Source: Candidatus Blautia stercorigallinarum
Lineage (GTDB): Bacteria; Bacillota; Clostridia; Lachnospirales; Lachnospiraceae
Assembly (NCBI GenBank): GCA_019112785.1
Contig: DXIQ01000092.1
Span: forward strand, 1 to 64,000
Length of the DNA: 64,000 nt
Direction: 5' to 3'
A program made the position numbers and the translations under genes. Position 1 is the stretch's first letter; every line of letters begins with the position of its first letter. Below the pieces are notes generated by a model. That model searched no databases. It had not been told where the DNA came from and was given only the letters and a program-made list of their open reading frames with translations. Positions 17,091 through 26,832 of this stretch are shown here, one piece after another.

Positions 17091-17396
17091 TTAAGCATTG
17101 ATCTTTTCAATTTTTACTTTAGTAAACTGCTGTCTGTGACCGTTTTTCTTGTGGTATCCGGTTTTTCTCTTATACTTGTAAACGATAACTTTTTTTGCCT
17201 TACCGTTTTCAACTACAGATGCAGTTACTGTTGCATTGGCAACATCTTCGCCAACTTTTAAACCGTCGTTGCTTACAGCAAGTACCTGGTCAAAAGTAAC
17301 TGTTTCACCAGCTTCTGCTCCAAGCTTTTCTACTCTGATAACATCGCCTTCGGCTACTTTGTACTGTTTACCACCTGTTGCAATAATTGCGTACAT
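17091..17396 (-). CDS. rplU: 50S ribosomal protein L21
   Basis: 101 residues from ATG 17396 ([14 protein letters not shown]), with AGGAGG upstream; an in-frame opening to 17426 would swallow the ribosome site and is rejected. The C-terminal [13 protein letters not shown] is typical. First gene of the rplU-prp-rpmA operon; binds 23S rRNA near L20. Confidence 0.97.
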   Translation of the reverse strand: MYAIIATGGKQYKVAEGDVIRVEKLGAEAGETVTFDQVLAVSNDGLKVGEDVANATVTASVVENGKAKKVIVYKYKRKTGYHKKNGHRQQFTKVKIEKINA

Positions 17397-17404
17397 ATGG
17401 CACC

Positions 17405-17500
17405 TCCTATTATCATTACTCGCCAAATATGGTGGTCCGTTTTGGACGCTTCAACCTCTTTGTGCGGCATACGATAGTATATTACCATCATTCCCTCATT
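17405..17500 (-). promoter_or_regulatory. Candidate L21 leader
   Basis: About 100 nt upstream of rplU on the minus strand contain GCACAAAGAGGTTGAAGCGT and CCAAAACGGACCACC, with local pairing (GGTCCGTTTTGG). The position and character resemble the autoregulatory L21 leader of Firmicutes. The fold was not computed. Confidence 0.4.
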
Positions 17501-17525
17501 CCGTCAATATATAAATTTCAATTTT

Positions 17526-18560
17526 TTACCGGATAAAAATTCCCAAAGCCTGCCAGATCAGATAGCCGTTCTGATAGAATACCGGATCTCCGGATCCTCT
17601 CATCAGCATTTCGATCACCCCATAGAAAAGCAGGAATCCTCCCAGCACTATAGGGATCACAGTAAGGATGATCAGCAGCACCATCATTTTATTAGAAGTG
17701 AAATACCTTTGTGTTTTACCCGGCACACCCAGTCGGAGAAGATACGCCGCCGTATAAAAACAGAAAGGCGCCAGACAGGCCATGCCGATATAAACTCCCA
17801 GAAAGGACACTGGAAGTCCGTTTTCCGCCAGAGACTGCGTCACAGCCTGGGTATCTGCCCCTCCCCCTGCAAGCCCGGTGATTCCGGACAAAAGAGTGGG
17901 GAAAAAGTTATTTATAAAATGAAACAGCGCCGGATAGATCATATTTTCTGTTTCCACCATCAGATAAGTAAGGGCAGCTCCCAGAAGAGCCGTAGGAAGG
18001 AACCTCCACAGATTGCCATGGAAGAGTCCGAAGAGCAGGCCCATCAGCATCACCAGGATCCATTTACCTTGTATCCTGGACTGAAAACTTTTCAGGATAA
18101 AGCCCCTGTGGACAGCTTCTTCGCAGACTGCCGGCATGACACAGCTTATAAATACGGAAACCGCCAGAGGAACGGATACCATAAAGTCATTCAGGCTTCC
18201 GCTGACAGAAAACATCTCTCTGGGGAAAAAATAAGCCACGATCATAGTAAGAGGGATCACTACGCAGTAAGAAGCGATCCAGCAGAGCAGCACTGCAAAA
18301 ACTTTCTGCCACTGGGGTCTTTTCACAGGAAAAACTTCTTTAAATGGGACTTTTAAAAGCTTTGCGCCGCCCAGAGCCAAAGCCAGAAGATACAGTTCGG
18401 TCAGCGCCAGCCCATACATGCCCCATTTCATCTGAGCCCAGGCGATAATTGTATAGAAAGAAACCATCACCACTATAAAAAGCAGGATCCCGTGGATGGG
18501 TTTCAGACGGCTGTTCTCGCCTTCTTCTCTTCTATCTTCGTAATTCCATTGCTCTTCCAT
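17526..18560 (-). CDS. CPBP-family intramembrane glutamic protease
   Basis: 344 residues with about eight hydrophobic segments. Motif 1 is EEAVHRG (E147, E148, R152), motif 2 LFGLFHGNLWRF, motif 3 LFHFINNF; together these are the CAAX-protease/bacteriocin-processing (Abi/CPBP) catalytic motifs. A soluble acidic N-terminus of about 20 residues precedes the first helix. Substrate unknown. It overlaps the Nudix gene by 29 nt. Confidence 0.9.
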   Translation of the reverse strand: MEEQWNYEDRREEGENSRLKPIHGILLFIVVMVSFYTIIAWAQMKWGMYGLALTELYLLALALGGAKLLKVPFKEVFPVKRPQWQKVFAVLLCWIASYCVVIPLTMIVAYFFPREMFSVSGSLNDFMVSVPLAVSVFISCVMPAVCEEAVHRGFILKSFQSRIQGKWILVMLMGLLFGLFHGNLWRFLPTALLGAALTYLMVETENMIYPALFHFINNFFPTLLSGITGLAGGGADTQAVTQSLAENGLPVSFLGVYIGMACLAPFCFYTAAYLLRLGVPGKTQRYFTSNKMMVLLIILTVIPIVLGGFLLFYGVIEMLMRGSGDPVFYQNGYLIWQALGIFIR

Positions 18561-19035
18561 CTAATACCGCCTCTTTTAATTCATTATCTATATACCACAG
18601 CTTCAGGGAAAAGAAAGGATGGTTCTCTTTCAGAAGACGGAAAAAGATCTTATCCCCTTCCCAGATTTCCAGATCCTGGATCTTCTCTTTGGGCACCCAT
18701 TCCAGAACACCCTCGTCACAGAGGGAAAGTTCTCCTTCATATTCCTTTGCGGTATAAAGGCACATATACTCTGTCAGGGTCTTTCCCTCTTGAGAATCTG
18801 TGAGCTTAAAGGTGATCAGGCCACGGAAGTCATAAGATTTCAGTGTAAGTCCTGTCTCTTCCTTAACCTCCCTGAGAAGGCACTCTTCAGGACTTTCTCC
18901 CTCTTCAAAATGACCTCCCACACCGATCCACTTATCTTTATTTACATCATTTTTCTTCACCACCCGGTGAAGCATCAGGTAGCTGTCTTCCTTCTCAATG
19001 TAACAGAGAGTTGTCATTACAGAAGGTTTCTTCAT
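18532..19035 (-). CDS. Nudix hydrolase (8-oxo-dGTP diphosphatase-like)
   Basis: 167 residues with a complete Nudix box GGHFEEGESPEECLLREVKEETG (about residues 41-63), including the REVKEE metal-binding core. The N-terminus MTTLCYIEKEDSYLMLHR resembles MutT/YtkD-type enzymes. The start overlaps the rng stop in an ATGA. Substrate is inferred from family only. Confidence 0.9.
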   Translation of the reverse strand: MKKPSVMTTLCYIEKEDSYLMLHRVVKKNDVNKDKWIGVGGHFEEGESPEECLLREVKEETGLTLKSYDFRGLITFKLTDSQEGKTLTEYMCLYTAKEYEGELSLCDEGVLEWVPKEKIQDLEIWEGDKIFFRLLKENHPFFSLKLWYIDNELKEAVLDGRAMELRR

Positions 19036-20246
19036 TTTTCCCAGTCCTTTCTTCTCTTCATCTCTTCTTCCAGAGATTTCTCCACCTTTTTTCTGGTTAC
19101 TTCAACAATATTCAGAGGCGTCATATCCACTACCGCTGCTTTTACCGGATCTTTTTTCAGGTAACTCTGAAGAAGTCTCAGAAGTTCTTTCTTGTCTTCC
19201 TCTTCTTCCATATTGATAAAATCTATAAGGATGATCCCGGATAGATTCCGCAGCCGAAGCTGAAAAGCAATTTCCCTGGCAGCCTCCAGATTGATTTTCC
19301 GAAAGGTCTCTCTGGTATTTTTCTTATCAGAAAATTTTCCGGAATTTACATCAATACTTACAAAGGCCTCGGTCTGTTCAATGATCAGAAAGCCTCCGGA
19401 TCTGAGCCATACCTTCCGGTCCAGAGCTTCCTCCAGAGATTTCTCCAGACGGTACAGCTTGGAAAGAGGCAGCAATTTATCTTCATAGAAACGTACCGGC
19501 ACTTTCCCATCTTTTTCTCTGGTATGCTCCCCGCAGATCTGTGTGTAGATTTCCCGGTCGTCTGTCACGATCTCCTCCAGGTCCCGGATATAAACTCCCT
19601 GGAGGATCCGAAGAGGCTCTGACATTCCCTTTTCAAGAAGGGTATAACACACCCGGGACGCGGCCCGTTGTCTCAGTTCCTGATACCTTTTCCGCAACTG
19701 AAAAAGCTCCTCTGTCAGTTCTTCAGGAGAAGCTTCCCTGGCATTAGTCCGGACAATGATCCCTTCTTCACCAGTCACATATTCCTGAAGAATGGTCCGG
19801 ATCCGGGTTTTCTCTTCTTTTGTAAGCTTTGCGGAAAAGCCCAGTTGTTTTCTCTGGCTGGTCAGGACCAGATATTCTCCTGTAAAGTTGAGATTACCCG
19901 TAACCGAAGGCAGTTTAGATTTGATCCCTTCCCTGGATATCTGGACCACTACCTCGTCGCCCTCTTTTATTATCTTGTCCTTTTTCGGATTGGTAAAAAT
20001 AGGAGGCTCTCCTTCTTCCAGATCGTAATAGCACATTTTTCCGGGAGCGATCTCAATAAAAGCGCAGTGTATATTTTTCCGGATGTTTTTCACCTTGCCT
20101 ATATAAATATTGCCCAGGAGTTTTTCTTCCCCCTCCCGGACAATATTGAACTGACAGATACGGCCCTCTTCCTCTTTGGCGCTGACCAGGAGATTCTCTC
20201 CCCCAAAATCCATATGAGTAATGATCAGCCTACTCAATTTCTTCAC
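19032..20246 (-). CDS. rng: Ribonuclease E/G family protein (short form)
   Basis: About 404 residues. An S1-like domain near residues 40-120 (LLGNIYIGKVKNIRKNIHCAFIEI) leads into the RNase-H-like catalytic part. FVSIDVNSGKF near 310 and GIILIDFINMEEEEDKKEL near 345 hold the metal-binding aspartates. After VEVTRKKVEKSLEEE the protein ends; the CPxCxG Zn-link that follows in most RNase E/G proteins is absent. The start is GTG 20246 or a nearby TTG. It overlaps both neighbours. Confidence 0.9.
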   Translation of the reverse strand: MKKLSRLIITHMDFGGENLLVSAKEEEGRICQFNIVREGEEKLLGNIYIGKVKNIRKNIHCAFIEIAPGKMCYYDLEEGEPPIFTNPKKDKIIKEGDEVVVQISREGIKSKLPSVTGNLNFTGEYLVLTSQRKQLGFSAKLTKEEKTRIRTILQEYVTGEEGIIVRTNAREASPEELTEELFQLRKRYQELRQRAASRVCYTLLEKGMSEPLRILQGVYIRDLEEIVTDDREIYTQICGEHTREKDGKVPVRFYEDKLLPLSKLYRLEKSLEEALDRKVWLRSGGFLIIEQTEAFVSIDVNSGKFSDKKNTRETFRKINLEAAREIAFQLRLRNLSGIILIDFINMEEEEDKKELLRLLQSYLKKDPVKAAVVDMTPLNIVEVTRKKVEKSLEEEMKRRKDWEK

Positions 20247-20937
20247 CCAGATCTTCCAGGGATACCAGTTTTCTCTCTCCCTCTTCTCCCAGATCTCCGT
20301 AAACTTCCATTCTATGGATCAGAAGCGACAGAGGCTGAAATTCCTGTCCGCAGAAAGCGAAAAAGGCTTCCATGACCAGTTCCGGCTTAGTGTTCTTTAC
20401 ACTTCCGGCTGCCAGTTTCAGGAAGATACTCTCTCCCCGGATCTCCATCTCATATATATAAGGTTTAATATCTACTTCTTTCTCGTTTTTCTTAGTCTTT
20501 TTCAGGATCCGGATCTCCTGCTGCTCCATAAAAGCAGGAACCTTCTCCTTCCAGTTTTCCTCAGGCTCCATGCCTTCCCGGAAAGATACCAGGTAATCTG
20601 CCGCAGCTACCAGAGACATGGCCTTGCCTTTCTTGCCTTCCGGAACTTCCCGGACGCTTATTACTTCCATGCCTTCTACCATAACCTGGTTCAGCCGCTC
20701 CACCGCTTCTTTAGAAGACATTGGCGTCTTCAGCTCCAGGTCAAAATATTCTCCCTCACTGGTGACTCCTACGCCCAGAGGAGCCGCAAAAGACATGATC
20801 ATATGGGGGCTGAAGCCTTCAGAATAAGCAGCGTCCAGTCCCGCCCTTTTTACCGCTTTCTGAAAATACCGCATAATGTCCAGGTGTCCGATAAACTTCA
20901 TAGCTCCCTGTTTTGCAAACTTAATTCTTACCTTCAA
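20230..20937 (-). CDS. TIGR03936-family radical SAM-associated protein (DUF2344)
   Basis: About 235 residues: KVRIKFAKQGAMKFIGHLDIMRYFQKAVKRAG and SEGFSPHMIMSFAAPLGVGVTSEGEYFD are hallmarks of the DUF2344/TIGR03936 family, which almost always follows a TIGR03960 B12-binding radical SAM gene, as here. TTG 20937 is preferred over GTG 20946 because GGAGG lies 8 nt before the TTG; the site lies within the end of the upstream gene (translational coupling). The pair's substrate is unknown. Confidence 0.9.
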   Translation of the reverse strand: MKVRIKFAKQGAMKFIGHLDIMRYFQKAVKRAGLDAAYSEGFSPHMIMSFAAPLGVGVTSEGEYFDLELKTPMSSKEAVERLNQVMVEGMEVISVREVPEGKKGKAMSLVAAADYLVSFREGMEPEENWKEKVPAFMEQQEIRILKKTKKNEKEVDIKPYIYEMEIRGESIFLKLAAGSVKNTKPELVMEAFFAFCGQEFQPLSLLIHRMEVYGDLGEEGERKLVSLEDLGEEIE

Positions 20938-22786
20938 CGCAGACACCTCCTTTATATGCTCCTGCGCCGCAGCCGGAACACTGCTGGCGACAATTGGGGG
21001 TAACTTCCCCTTTCATGGCCTTTTCCCACTCTCTCTTCAGGAAATTCTTGGTCACGCCGATGGAAATAAAATCCCAGGGGAAGATCTCGTCTAAGGGGCG
21101 TTCCCTTAAGGTATAAAATTCCGGATCAATGTCCAGTTCTTCAAAGGCTTCCATCCAAAGGTCATAACGGAAATACTCAGACCAGGAATCGAAGATGGCT
21201 CCCTTCTTATAAGCAGTCTCCAGCACATCCGCCACTTTCCGGTCACCTCTGGCCAGGATCCCCTCCAGGACTGTGACATCCGCTTCATGATAATTATATT
21301 TAATGCTCTTCTGATTTAACTGAGCCCGGATCTCTTCTTTTACTACTTTTGCCTTATCCAGGTAATCCTCCTTCCGGAACATCCCTGCCCACTGGAAAGG
21401 CGTAAAAGGCTTGGGCACAAAGAAGGAAGTGCTGACCACGATCTGGCATCTGCCGTGGCGCTGATCCTTTGGTATCTCATAATATTTTTTGGCGATCTCC
21501 TCGGCAAGATGGGCGATTCCCTGCATATCTTCTTCTGTCTCGGTGGGAAGTCCCAGCATAAAGTACAGCTTTACTCTGGTCCATCCTCCCTGGAAAGCCC
21601 TGGCGGCTCCTTCCAGGATCACCTCTTCTGTAAGACCTTTGTTGATCACGTCCCGGAGTCTCTGGGAACCGGCTTCCGGAGCAAAGGTCAGACTGCTCTT
21701 TTTGATATCCTGGACCTTGCTCATCACGTCCAGGGAAAAGGCGTCGATCCGCAGAGAAGGAAGGGATATATTCACCTTCCGGGCAGAACATTCTTCGATC
21801 AGGTAATCGATCAGCTCCGGCAGTTTTGAATAGTCACTGGAACTTAAAGAGCTGAGAGAAATCTCCTCATGACCGGTGCTTTCTATAAGGGCTCTGGCTG
21901 TATCCTTCAAAAATTCCAGATCCCGCTCTCTGGTAGGACGGTAAAGCATGCCTGCCTGGCAGAACCTGCAGCCCCGGATGCATCCTCTCTGGATCTCCAG
22001 GACCACCCGGTCCTGAGTAGCCTTGATAAAAGGCACCACCGGCTTTCTGGGATAATAGGTGTGTGTCACATCCATGACCACCTGTTTCTCTATCTTCTCT
22101 TTTGCATGGGGATTATTAGGCGTAAAGGCTTTAATAGTTCCGTCCTCATGATAATCCACATCATAAAAGGCCGGCACATAGATCCCCGGCACTTCCGCAG
22201 CCATTTCCAGAAATTCTTTTCTGGACTTTCCGGATTTCTTCCATTCCTTATAAATATCTAAAAGATCATTGAATACAGTTTCTCCCTCCCCGATATAAAA
22301 CATATCAAAAAAAGGGGCAAGAGGCTCCGGGTTATAGGCACAGGGCCCGCCTCCCATGACAAAGGGATGATCCTTGGTCCTGTCTGCCGCACGAAGAGGG
22401 ATCTGGCTTAAATCCAGTACCTGGAGGATATTTGTGTAGCACATCTCGTACTGAATCGTAATCCCCAGGAAGTCAAAATCCTTTACCGGATCCTGAGACT
22501 CCAGAGCAAAAAGAGGGATCTGTTTCTCCCTCATGACCTTGTCCAGATCCGGCCAGGGAGAATAGACTCTCTCGCACCAGGTATCCTCTCTCTGGTTAAA
22601 CATATCATAGAGGATCTGGATTCCCAGATGGGACATACCGATTTCGTAGACGTCCGGGAATGCCATGACTATACGAATCGACACCTCATTTGCATCCTTC
22701 ATTACACTGTTTACCTCATTCCCGATATACCGGGCAGGCTTCTCAATATTTAGTAATATTTCATCATTTAAAGCTAGTTTTCTCAT
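20921..22786 (-). CDS. TIGR03960-family B12-binding-domain radical SAM protein
   Basis: 621 residues. The N-terminal B12-binding-like region (residues ~30-190; MAFPDVYEIGMSHLGIQILYD) is followed by a radical SAM core with CIRGCRFCQAGM near 268-279 (CxxxCxxC for the [4Fe-4S] cluster). A Cys-rich tail reads CRQQCSGCGAG. It is the first gene of TIGR03960-TIGR03936-rng, usually linked to the rplU operon as here. Reaction unknown. Confidence 0.93.
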   Translation of the reverse strand: MRKLALNDEILLNIEKPARYIGNEVNSVMKDANEVSIRIVMAFPDVYEIGMSHLGIQILYDMFNQREDTWCERVYSPWPDLDKVMREKQIPLFALESQDPVKDFDFLGITIQYEMCYTNILQVLDLSQIPLRAADRTKDHPFVMGGGPCAYNPEPLAPFFDMFYIGEGETVFNDLLDIYKEWKKSGKSRKEFLEMAAEVPGIYVPAFYDVDYHEDGTIKAFTPNNPHAKEKIEKQVVMDVTHTYYPRKPVVPFIKATQDRVVLEIQRGCIRGCRFCQAGMLYRPTRERDLEFLKDTARALIESTGHEEISLSSLSSSDYSKLPELIDYLIEECSARKVNISLPSLRIDAFSLDVMSKVQDIKKSSLTFAPEAGSQRLRDVINKGLTEEVILEGAARAFQGGWTRVKLYFMLGLPTETEEDMQGIAHLAEEIAKKYYEIPKDQRHGRCQIVVSTSFFVPKPFTPFQWAGMFRKEDYLDKAKVVKEEIRAQLNQKSIKYNYHEADVTVLEGILARGDRKVADVLETAYKKGAIFDSWSEYFRYDLWMEAFEELDIDPEFYTLRERPLDEIFPWDFISIGVTKNFLKREWEKAMKGEVTPNCRQQCSGCGAGAYKGGVCVEGKN

Positions 22787-22886
22787 AAAAACCTCTCTTA
22801 TTTTGTGAAGTTTGTCATTATATATCGTGGATCAACTCATTTTGACGATATAATCCGTGCTATTATATACCCTGTAGGGGAGAACT

Positions 22887-24593
22887 TCAAGCAAATATTT
22901 CCCCCTCGCCAATAAGCCGGACCTTACAGCGTTTCTTATAACATGCGATACCATATTTCAGGATATGCTCTATCCCTTCTTCCTGAAGTTCTTCCTGATA
23001 TCCTTTGCGCTCAATTTGCTGCAAGGCTTCTTGGCAGGCTTCCTCCAGTTTACCGTTTTCTGCATATTTCACCTCAATTACAATACCGATTTCTTCGTCC
23101 TCACTCCTCACAAGAATATCACTGTAGCCGTCTCCAGATTCTTCATTAGAAGATATGATCCATGTATCCTTATAGCCCAGGAGGCCCAAAAGGATACCAT
23201 GATAAAAATTTTCCTTCTTTGATTTTTTCACAAACGTATCCCGGATACTGATCGTCTTTCGCAGATAGTCCGAAAATCTCTTCTCCACTTCCTCTGCCTC
23301 TCCTTTTTGAAGAGCGTTGCAAAAAGCATTTACAGCATCCCCGTTCTTTTTGATATTCTCCTTAAAAAAATCCATGATCTGTTCTATAAAGATCTCACGG
23401 ATCTCCATGTTTGGAATTGCCAGATAAAAGCTTTTTCTTTCCGGTTTTCCACGCTGTGTAAGGTAACCGGTAGTAAAAAGAATACTCCAAATATTGTCAA
23501 TAGAATTGTACATATCTTTATAAGTCAGTTCCTGATGGATTTCTTTTTTAATAACCTCTCCTGCAACAAGTCTTTCAATCTCGTTCTTTGTTGTACCGAT
23601 GTCCGCTCCCTGGATAAACTTCCTTACCACTTCATTACTGCTGGTATTAGACCAATAGTTCTGGGGCAAAGCATTACTATCGGCACGGAGTTCATCACAA
23701 TAGTTGACAACATCCCAGGGACAATACACTTCCACATTGCCAAACCGATATCCGTCATACCATTCCTTAACATCTCCATAATTCCGGGAAAGATCATAGT
23801 ATTCTAACAGTTCCCTTACTTCACTGTCTGTAAATCCAAAGTATTCATCAAATCGCACATCTGCCACAGACAAAACCTTCAGATTGTTCAAGCCGGTAAA
23901 AATACTTTCTTTGGAGATACGCATACAGCCGGTCAGCACTGCCAATTCCAGACTGTCATTGGTCTTCAATGCCTGTTGAAACAGATTGCGGATCAATACG
24001 ATCATCTGATCATAATATCCCTGTTCAAAAGCTTTTGATAATGGCACATCATACTCATCTATCAGAAGGATTACTTTCCATCCATAATGTTTTTCCAAAA
24101 GTTCCGACAATATCTTTAAGCTGCTGTATAGAACAGCTTCACTCATATCTGCCCGCAGCAATGCCGTATAAGCATCTTTATCATAAATTGTAAGACGGTC
24201 ACTGTTTAAAAGATGCTGAAACCTCCGTGCTTCTCCATTGATGATCTGAACTGCCAATTCCCTGGCCGTATTAAAAGAGCCTGCATCAATTCCTTTCAAA
24301 GATATTGAAATCACCGGAAATTTTCCCATATATTCTTCACACAATGAAACCTCTTTTGAAATTTCCAGTCCCTCAAAGATTTCTTTCCTACCGCCCAGTT
24401 CAAAGAAACTTTTCAGCATACTCATGTTTAATGACTTTCCAAACCTTCTCGGGCGGGTAAACAGCGTTACCTTTCCCCAGTTCTCAAGGAGTTCTTTGAT
24501 CAATCCCGTTTTATCCACATAGTAAAAGCCTTTCGTCCGAATTTCTTCAAAATTTTCAATCCCGATGGGAAGTTTCTTTTTTCTGGCTTCCAT
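22887..24593 (-). CDS. AAA-ATPase-like protein with C-terminal PD-(D/E)XK domain
   Basis: 568 residues. The N-terminal pfam09820-type ATPase module has LPIGIENFEEIRTKGFYYVDKT, an atypical Walker A RPRRFGKSLN near 47-56, and Walker B VILLIDEYDVPL near 174-185. The C-terminal PD-(D/E)XK nuclease-like region (about 490-550) has YSDILV and IGIVIEVKYA, giving D...ExK. Such proteins are abundant in gut Lachnospiraceae and Bacteroidetes, often in many copies, with no settled function. It has its own promoter. Family sure, role unknown. Confidence 0.88.
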   Translation of the reverse strand: MEARKKKLPIGIENFEEIRTKGFYYVDKTGLIKELLENWGKVTLFTRPRRFGKSLNMSMLKSFFELGGRKEIFEGLEISKEVSLCEEYMGKFPVISISLKGIDAGSFNTARELAVQIINGEARRFQHLLNSDRLTIYDKDAYTALLRADMSEAVLYSSLKILSELLEKHYGWKVILLIDEYDVPLSKAFEQGYYDQMIVLIRNLFQQALKTNDSLELAVLTGCMRISKESIFTGLNNLKVLSVADVRFDEYFGFTDSEVRELLEYYDLSRNYGDVKEWYDGYRFGNVEVYCPWDVVNYCDELRADSNALPQNYWSNTSSNEVVRKFIQGADIGTTKNEIERLVAGEVIKKEIHQELTYKDMYNSIDNIWSILFTTGYLTQRGKPERKSFYLAIPNMEIREIFIEQIMDFFKENIKKNGDAVNAFCNALQKGEAEEVEKRFSDYLRKTISIRDTFVKKSKKENFYHGILLGLLGYKDTWIISSNEESGDGYSDILVRSEDEEIGIVIEVKYAENGKLEEACQEALQQIERKGYQEELQEEGIEHILKYGIACYKKRCKVRLIGEGEIFA

Positions 24594-24679
24594 TTCGTAT
24601 TCTTTCTCCTCTCTGGTTTCCCCTTTAGGGGTAATCCATCACATCATTCTGTTCTGATACACAAGGCTTCTTTCTATTT

Positions 24680-24708
24680 ATTATACTGAAGTATTTCCAG
24701 GATTACAA
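24680..24708 (-). promoter_or_regulatory. Sigma-A promoter of the AAA/PD-(D/E)XK gene
   Basis: Minus strand: -35 TTGTAA at 24708-24703, 17-bp spacer, -10 TATAAT at 24685-24680, 87 bp before the start. Confidence 0.7.
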
Positions 24709-24779
24709 GAAAAGCCGCCGTATCTTTTGGCACAAGCCAAATGACACGACAGCTGTTCGATTTTTATTTGTGTACTTAC

Positions 24780-26813
24780 TTAACCGGCCTCCACTTCCTC
24801 TGAAGCGGTTCCCACTGTAAGGGTATAGCTTTCCCCGGACACCAGATCCGGACTGCTTAGGATGACTACGGCAAAGGACAGATCCGGAGTCACATCCAGG
24901 ACAACATTGCCGCTGGAGTCTGTAAGAGTAACCTCTGTACCGGCAGACTGCTCGCCTACGCTGACGGATATGACGCCCTGCTGTGCATCACTGAATGTCT
25001 GAGCCATCCCCGAAGCCCCTGTTCCGATAAAAGTTCCTCCTGTGATCCGGGCAGTCGTATCGTAATCCAGGGTGGAAGTATCTCCCTGGGTAGGTCCTGC
25101 CACCACCGTATATCCTCCGGTTATTTCCAGAGATCCATTTGCGTCAATACCATCTCCGGAGGCAGTAATATTCAAAGTTCCCCCTGAAATTAAAATGGTG
25201 CCGTCTGAAGAAGAGGAACCCGGGCCTCCTCCCCCGAACATTCCGTCTCTTCCCCCCTGGGTCCCGCTGGAGTCTGTGCCGCCTGCCGCATTCAGGCCGT
25301 CGTCGCTGGCTGTAAGGGTGATATCCCCGCCCTGTATCTCAAGGTGGAGGGCCTCCAGCCCCTCATAGCTTTCTGAAATATTCATGGTCCCTGCTGCCAC
25401 CGTCAGGTTTTCGTCAGCATGAACAGCGTCATCCCCTGAAGCAATTTCAAAAACGCCGTCTTTTATGGTAATAGAGCTATTGGAATGTATAGAATCATCT
25501 GCAGAGTCAATGGTAAAGCTTCCACCCGAGATCAGCAGATCTCCTGCGGCTTTGACTCCTTTCATGCTGGTGCTGCTCTCTTCCTCTGTTGACTTGGAAC
25601 CGTCTGCGGAAGAATCTTCTGCCGGATCTGAATTTTCTGCAGTTGAACTTTCTGTAGTTGAACTTTCTGTGGATAGACTTTCTGCGGAAAGATTTTCTAC
25701 GGAAACAGAAGGCTTGGCCGGAGAAGCGATCTCGGAAGAACCTGCCTCCCCGCTCTCGCTGCGGCCGCCGGTCCTGCCAGGAGCCTGGCCTTCTCCTCCC
25801 TGGCCCTTTCCTGCAGGACTGCCGCCTCCCGGACCGCCGCCTCCCCGGAATTCACCCCAGGAATCCGAGGATTCTTTTGTCCCGTTTTCGCTGCCGCCTC
25901 CTGCCTGGATCTGGAAAGTTCCCGCTGCGATCTGCATATAGGACCCGGCGCTGATGCCGTCTCCTTCTGCCTCCACAGCTATGGTCCCATCGGAAATATA
26001 AACAAATCCCAGGGAAGGGTCCTCATCATTTTCTGCGTGGATACCGTCCTTGCCTGCAGTCACAGTAAGCTGGCTGCCGCCGGTGATCCTGATGCTGTCA
26101 TTTGCTTTCAGTCCATGAGAAGCTGCTGTAATATTGTAGGTCCCATCGGTGATCGCCAGATCATCATTGGATACGATCCCATGGCCTCCGGGAGAAGATA
26201 TGGTAAGAGTACCTGTACCGTTCAGAGTCAGATCCTGTTTTGAATAAATAACCGAATCAATATTGCTGTCATCAATGGCAGTATAGGTTCCGCTGTTGGA
26301 AAGAGTATTTTCACTTTCTTCCGCCAGAGTGAGGAATACCTTGTCCGCCTCCAGGATATACAGAGGCGCGGAAGTTTCACTGTTGATCTCCACGCCCTCA
26401 AAGATCAGCCGGACCTTGGCAGTATCCGGCGCATTTACTATGATCATCCCGTCGCTTAAAGTTCCGGATATCAGATAGGTGCCTTCCTCCGTTATGGTGA
26501 TTGTGCCCTCTGAAATCTCTACGCTGTCTGAACCGGAAGAAGGGGTAGTTCCGCTTAAGGTAACGGACACACAGTCCTCCTCCTGGTAATCTTCTTCATA
26601 ATCTCTGTCCGTAAACATATCTTCGTCAGTCTGTTCTTCAGCAGATACCGACTGGCTCGTTTCTTCTGTATCGGCTGTATTTTCTGAATTTTCCTCTGCC
26701 TCCCGGGCTTCCTGGCTGCTGTCCGAAGTGCTGCCGATGTTCAGGCTTGCGCAGCCGGAACCGGCAGATACTGTCAGAAGCAGGATCATTAAAAGAACAA
26801 GCTTTTTTTTCAT
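24780..26813 (-). CDS. Cthe_2159-type carbohydrate-binding beta-helix lipoprotein
   Basis: 677 residues. The N-terminus is a probable lipoprotein signal (MKKKLVLLMILLLTVSAGSGC), followed by a Ser/Glu/Asp-rich linker. The body repeats short beta-strand turns (LTISSPGGHGIVSNDDLAITDGTYNITAASHGLKAND and similar, written here as pieces: GTLTISS, DGTYNIT, GGSFTIDS, DGVFEIAS). This is typical of the calcium-binding parallel beta-helix family Cthe_2159, reported to bind cellulose and pectin-like acids. The helix is split by a Gly/Pro/Ser/Glu-rich insert at about 300-415. It is the last gene of VTC-DUF4956-Cthe_2159 and is expected on the cell surface. Confidence 0.85.
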   Translation of the reverse strand: MKKKLVLLMILLLTVSAGSGCASLNIGSTSDSSQEAREAEENSENTADTEETSQSVSAEEQTDEDMFTDRDYEEDYQEEDCVSVTLSGTTPSSGSDSVEISEGTITITEEGTYLISGTLSDGMIIVNAPDTAKVRLIFEGVEINSETSAPLYILEADKVFLTLAEESENTLSNSGTYTAIDDSNIDSVIYSKQDLTLNGTGTLTISSPGGHGIVSNDDLAITDGTYNITAASHGLKANDSIRITGGSQLTVTAGKDGIHAENDEDPSLGFVYISDGTIAVEAEGDGISAGSYMQIAAGTFQIQAGGGSENGTKESSDSWGEFRGGGGPGGGSPAGKGQGGEGQAPGRTGGRSESGEAGSSEIASPAKPSVSVENLSAESLSTESSTTESSTAENSDPAEDSSADGSKSTEEESSTSMKGVKAAGDLLISGGSFTIDSADDSIHSNSSITIKDGVFEIASGDDAVHADENLTVAAGTMNISESYEGLEALHLEIQGGDITLTASDDGLNAAGGTDSSGTQGGRDGMFGGGGPGSSSSDGTILISGGTLNITASGDGIDANGSLEITGGYTVVAGPTQGDTSTLDYDTTARITGGTFIGTGASGMAQTFSDAQQGVISVSVGEQSAGTEVTLTDSSGNVVLDVTPDLSFAVVILSSPDLVSGESYTLTVGTASEEVEAG

Positions 26814-26832
26814 AAGGCAAGATCTCCTTTCA

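Noticed and set aside
20221-21003. Plus-strand open frame of 260 codons opposite the TIGR03936 gene
   Set aside because: Shadow of the conserved minus-strand gene; composition is that of an antisense frame.
25600-25920. Assembly artefact in the beta-helix gene
   Set aside because: The frame stays open through the low-complexity part and codon use matches the rest.
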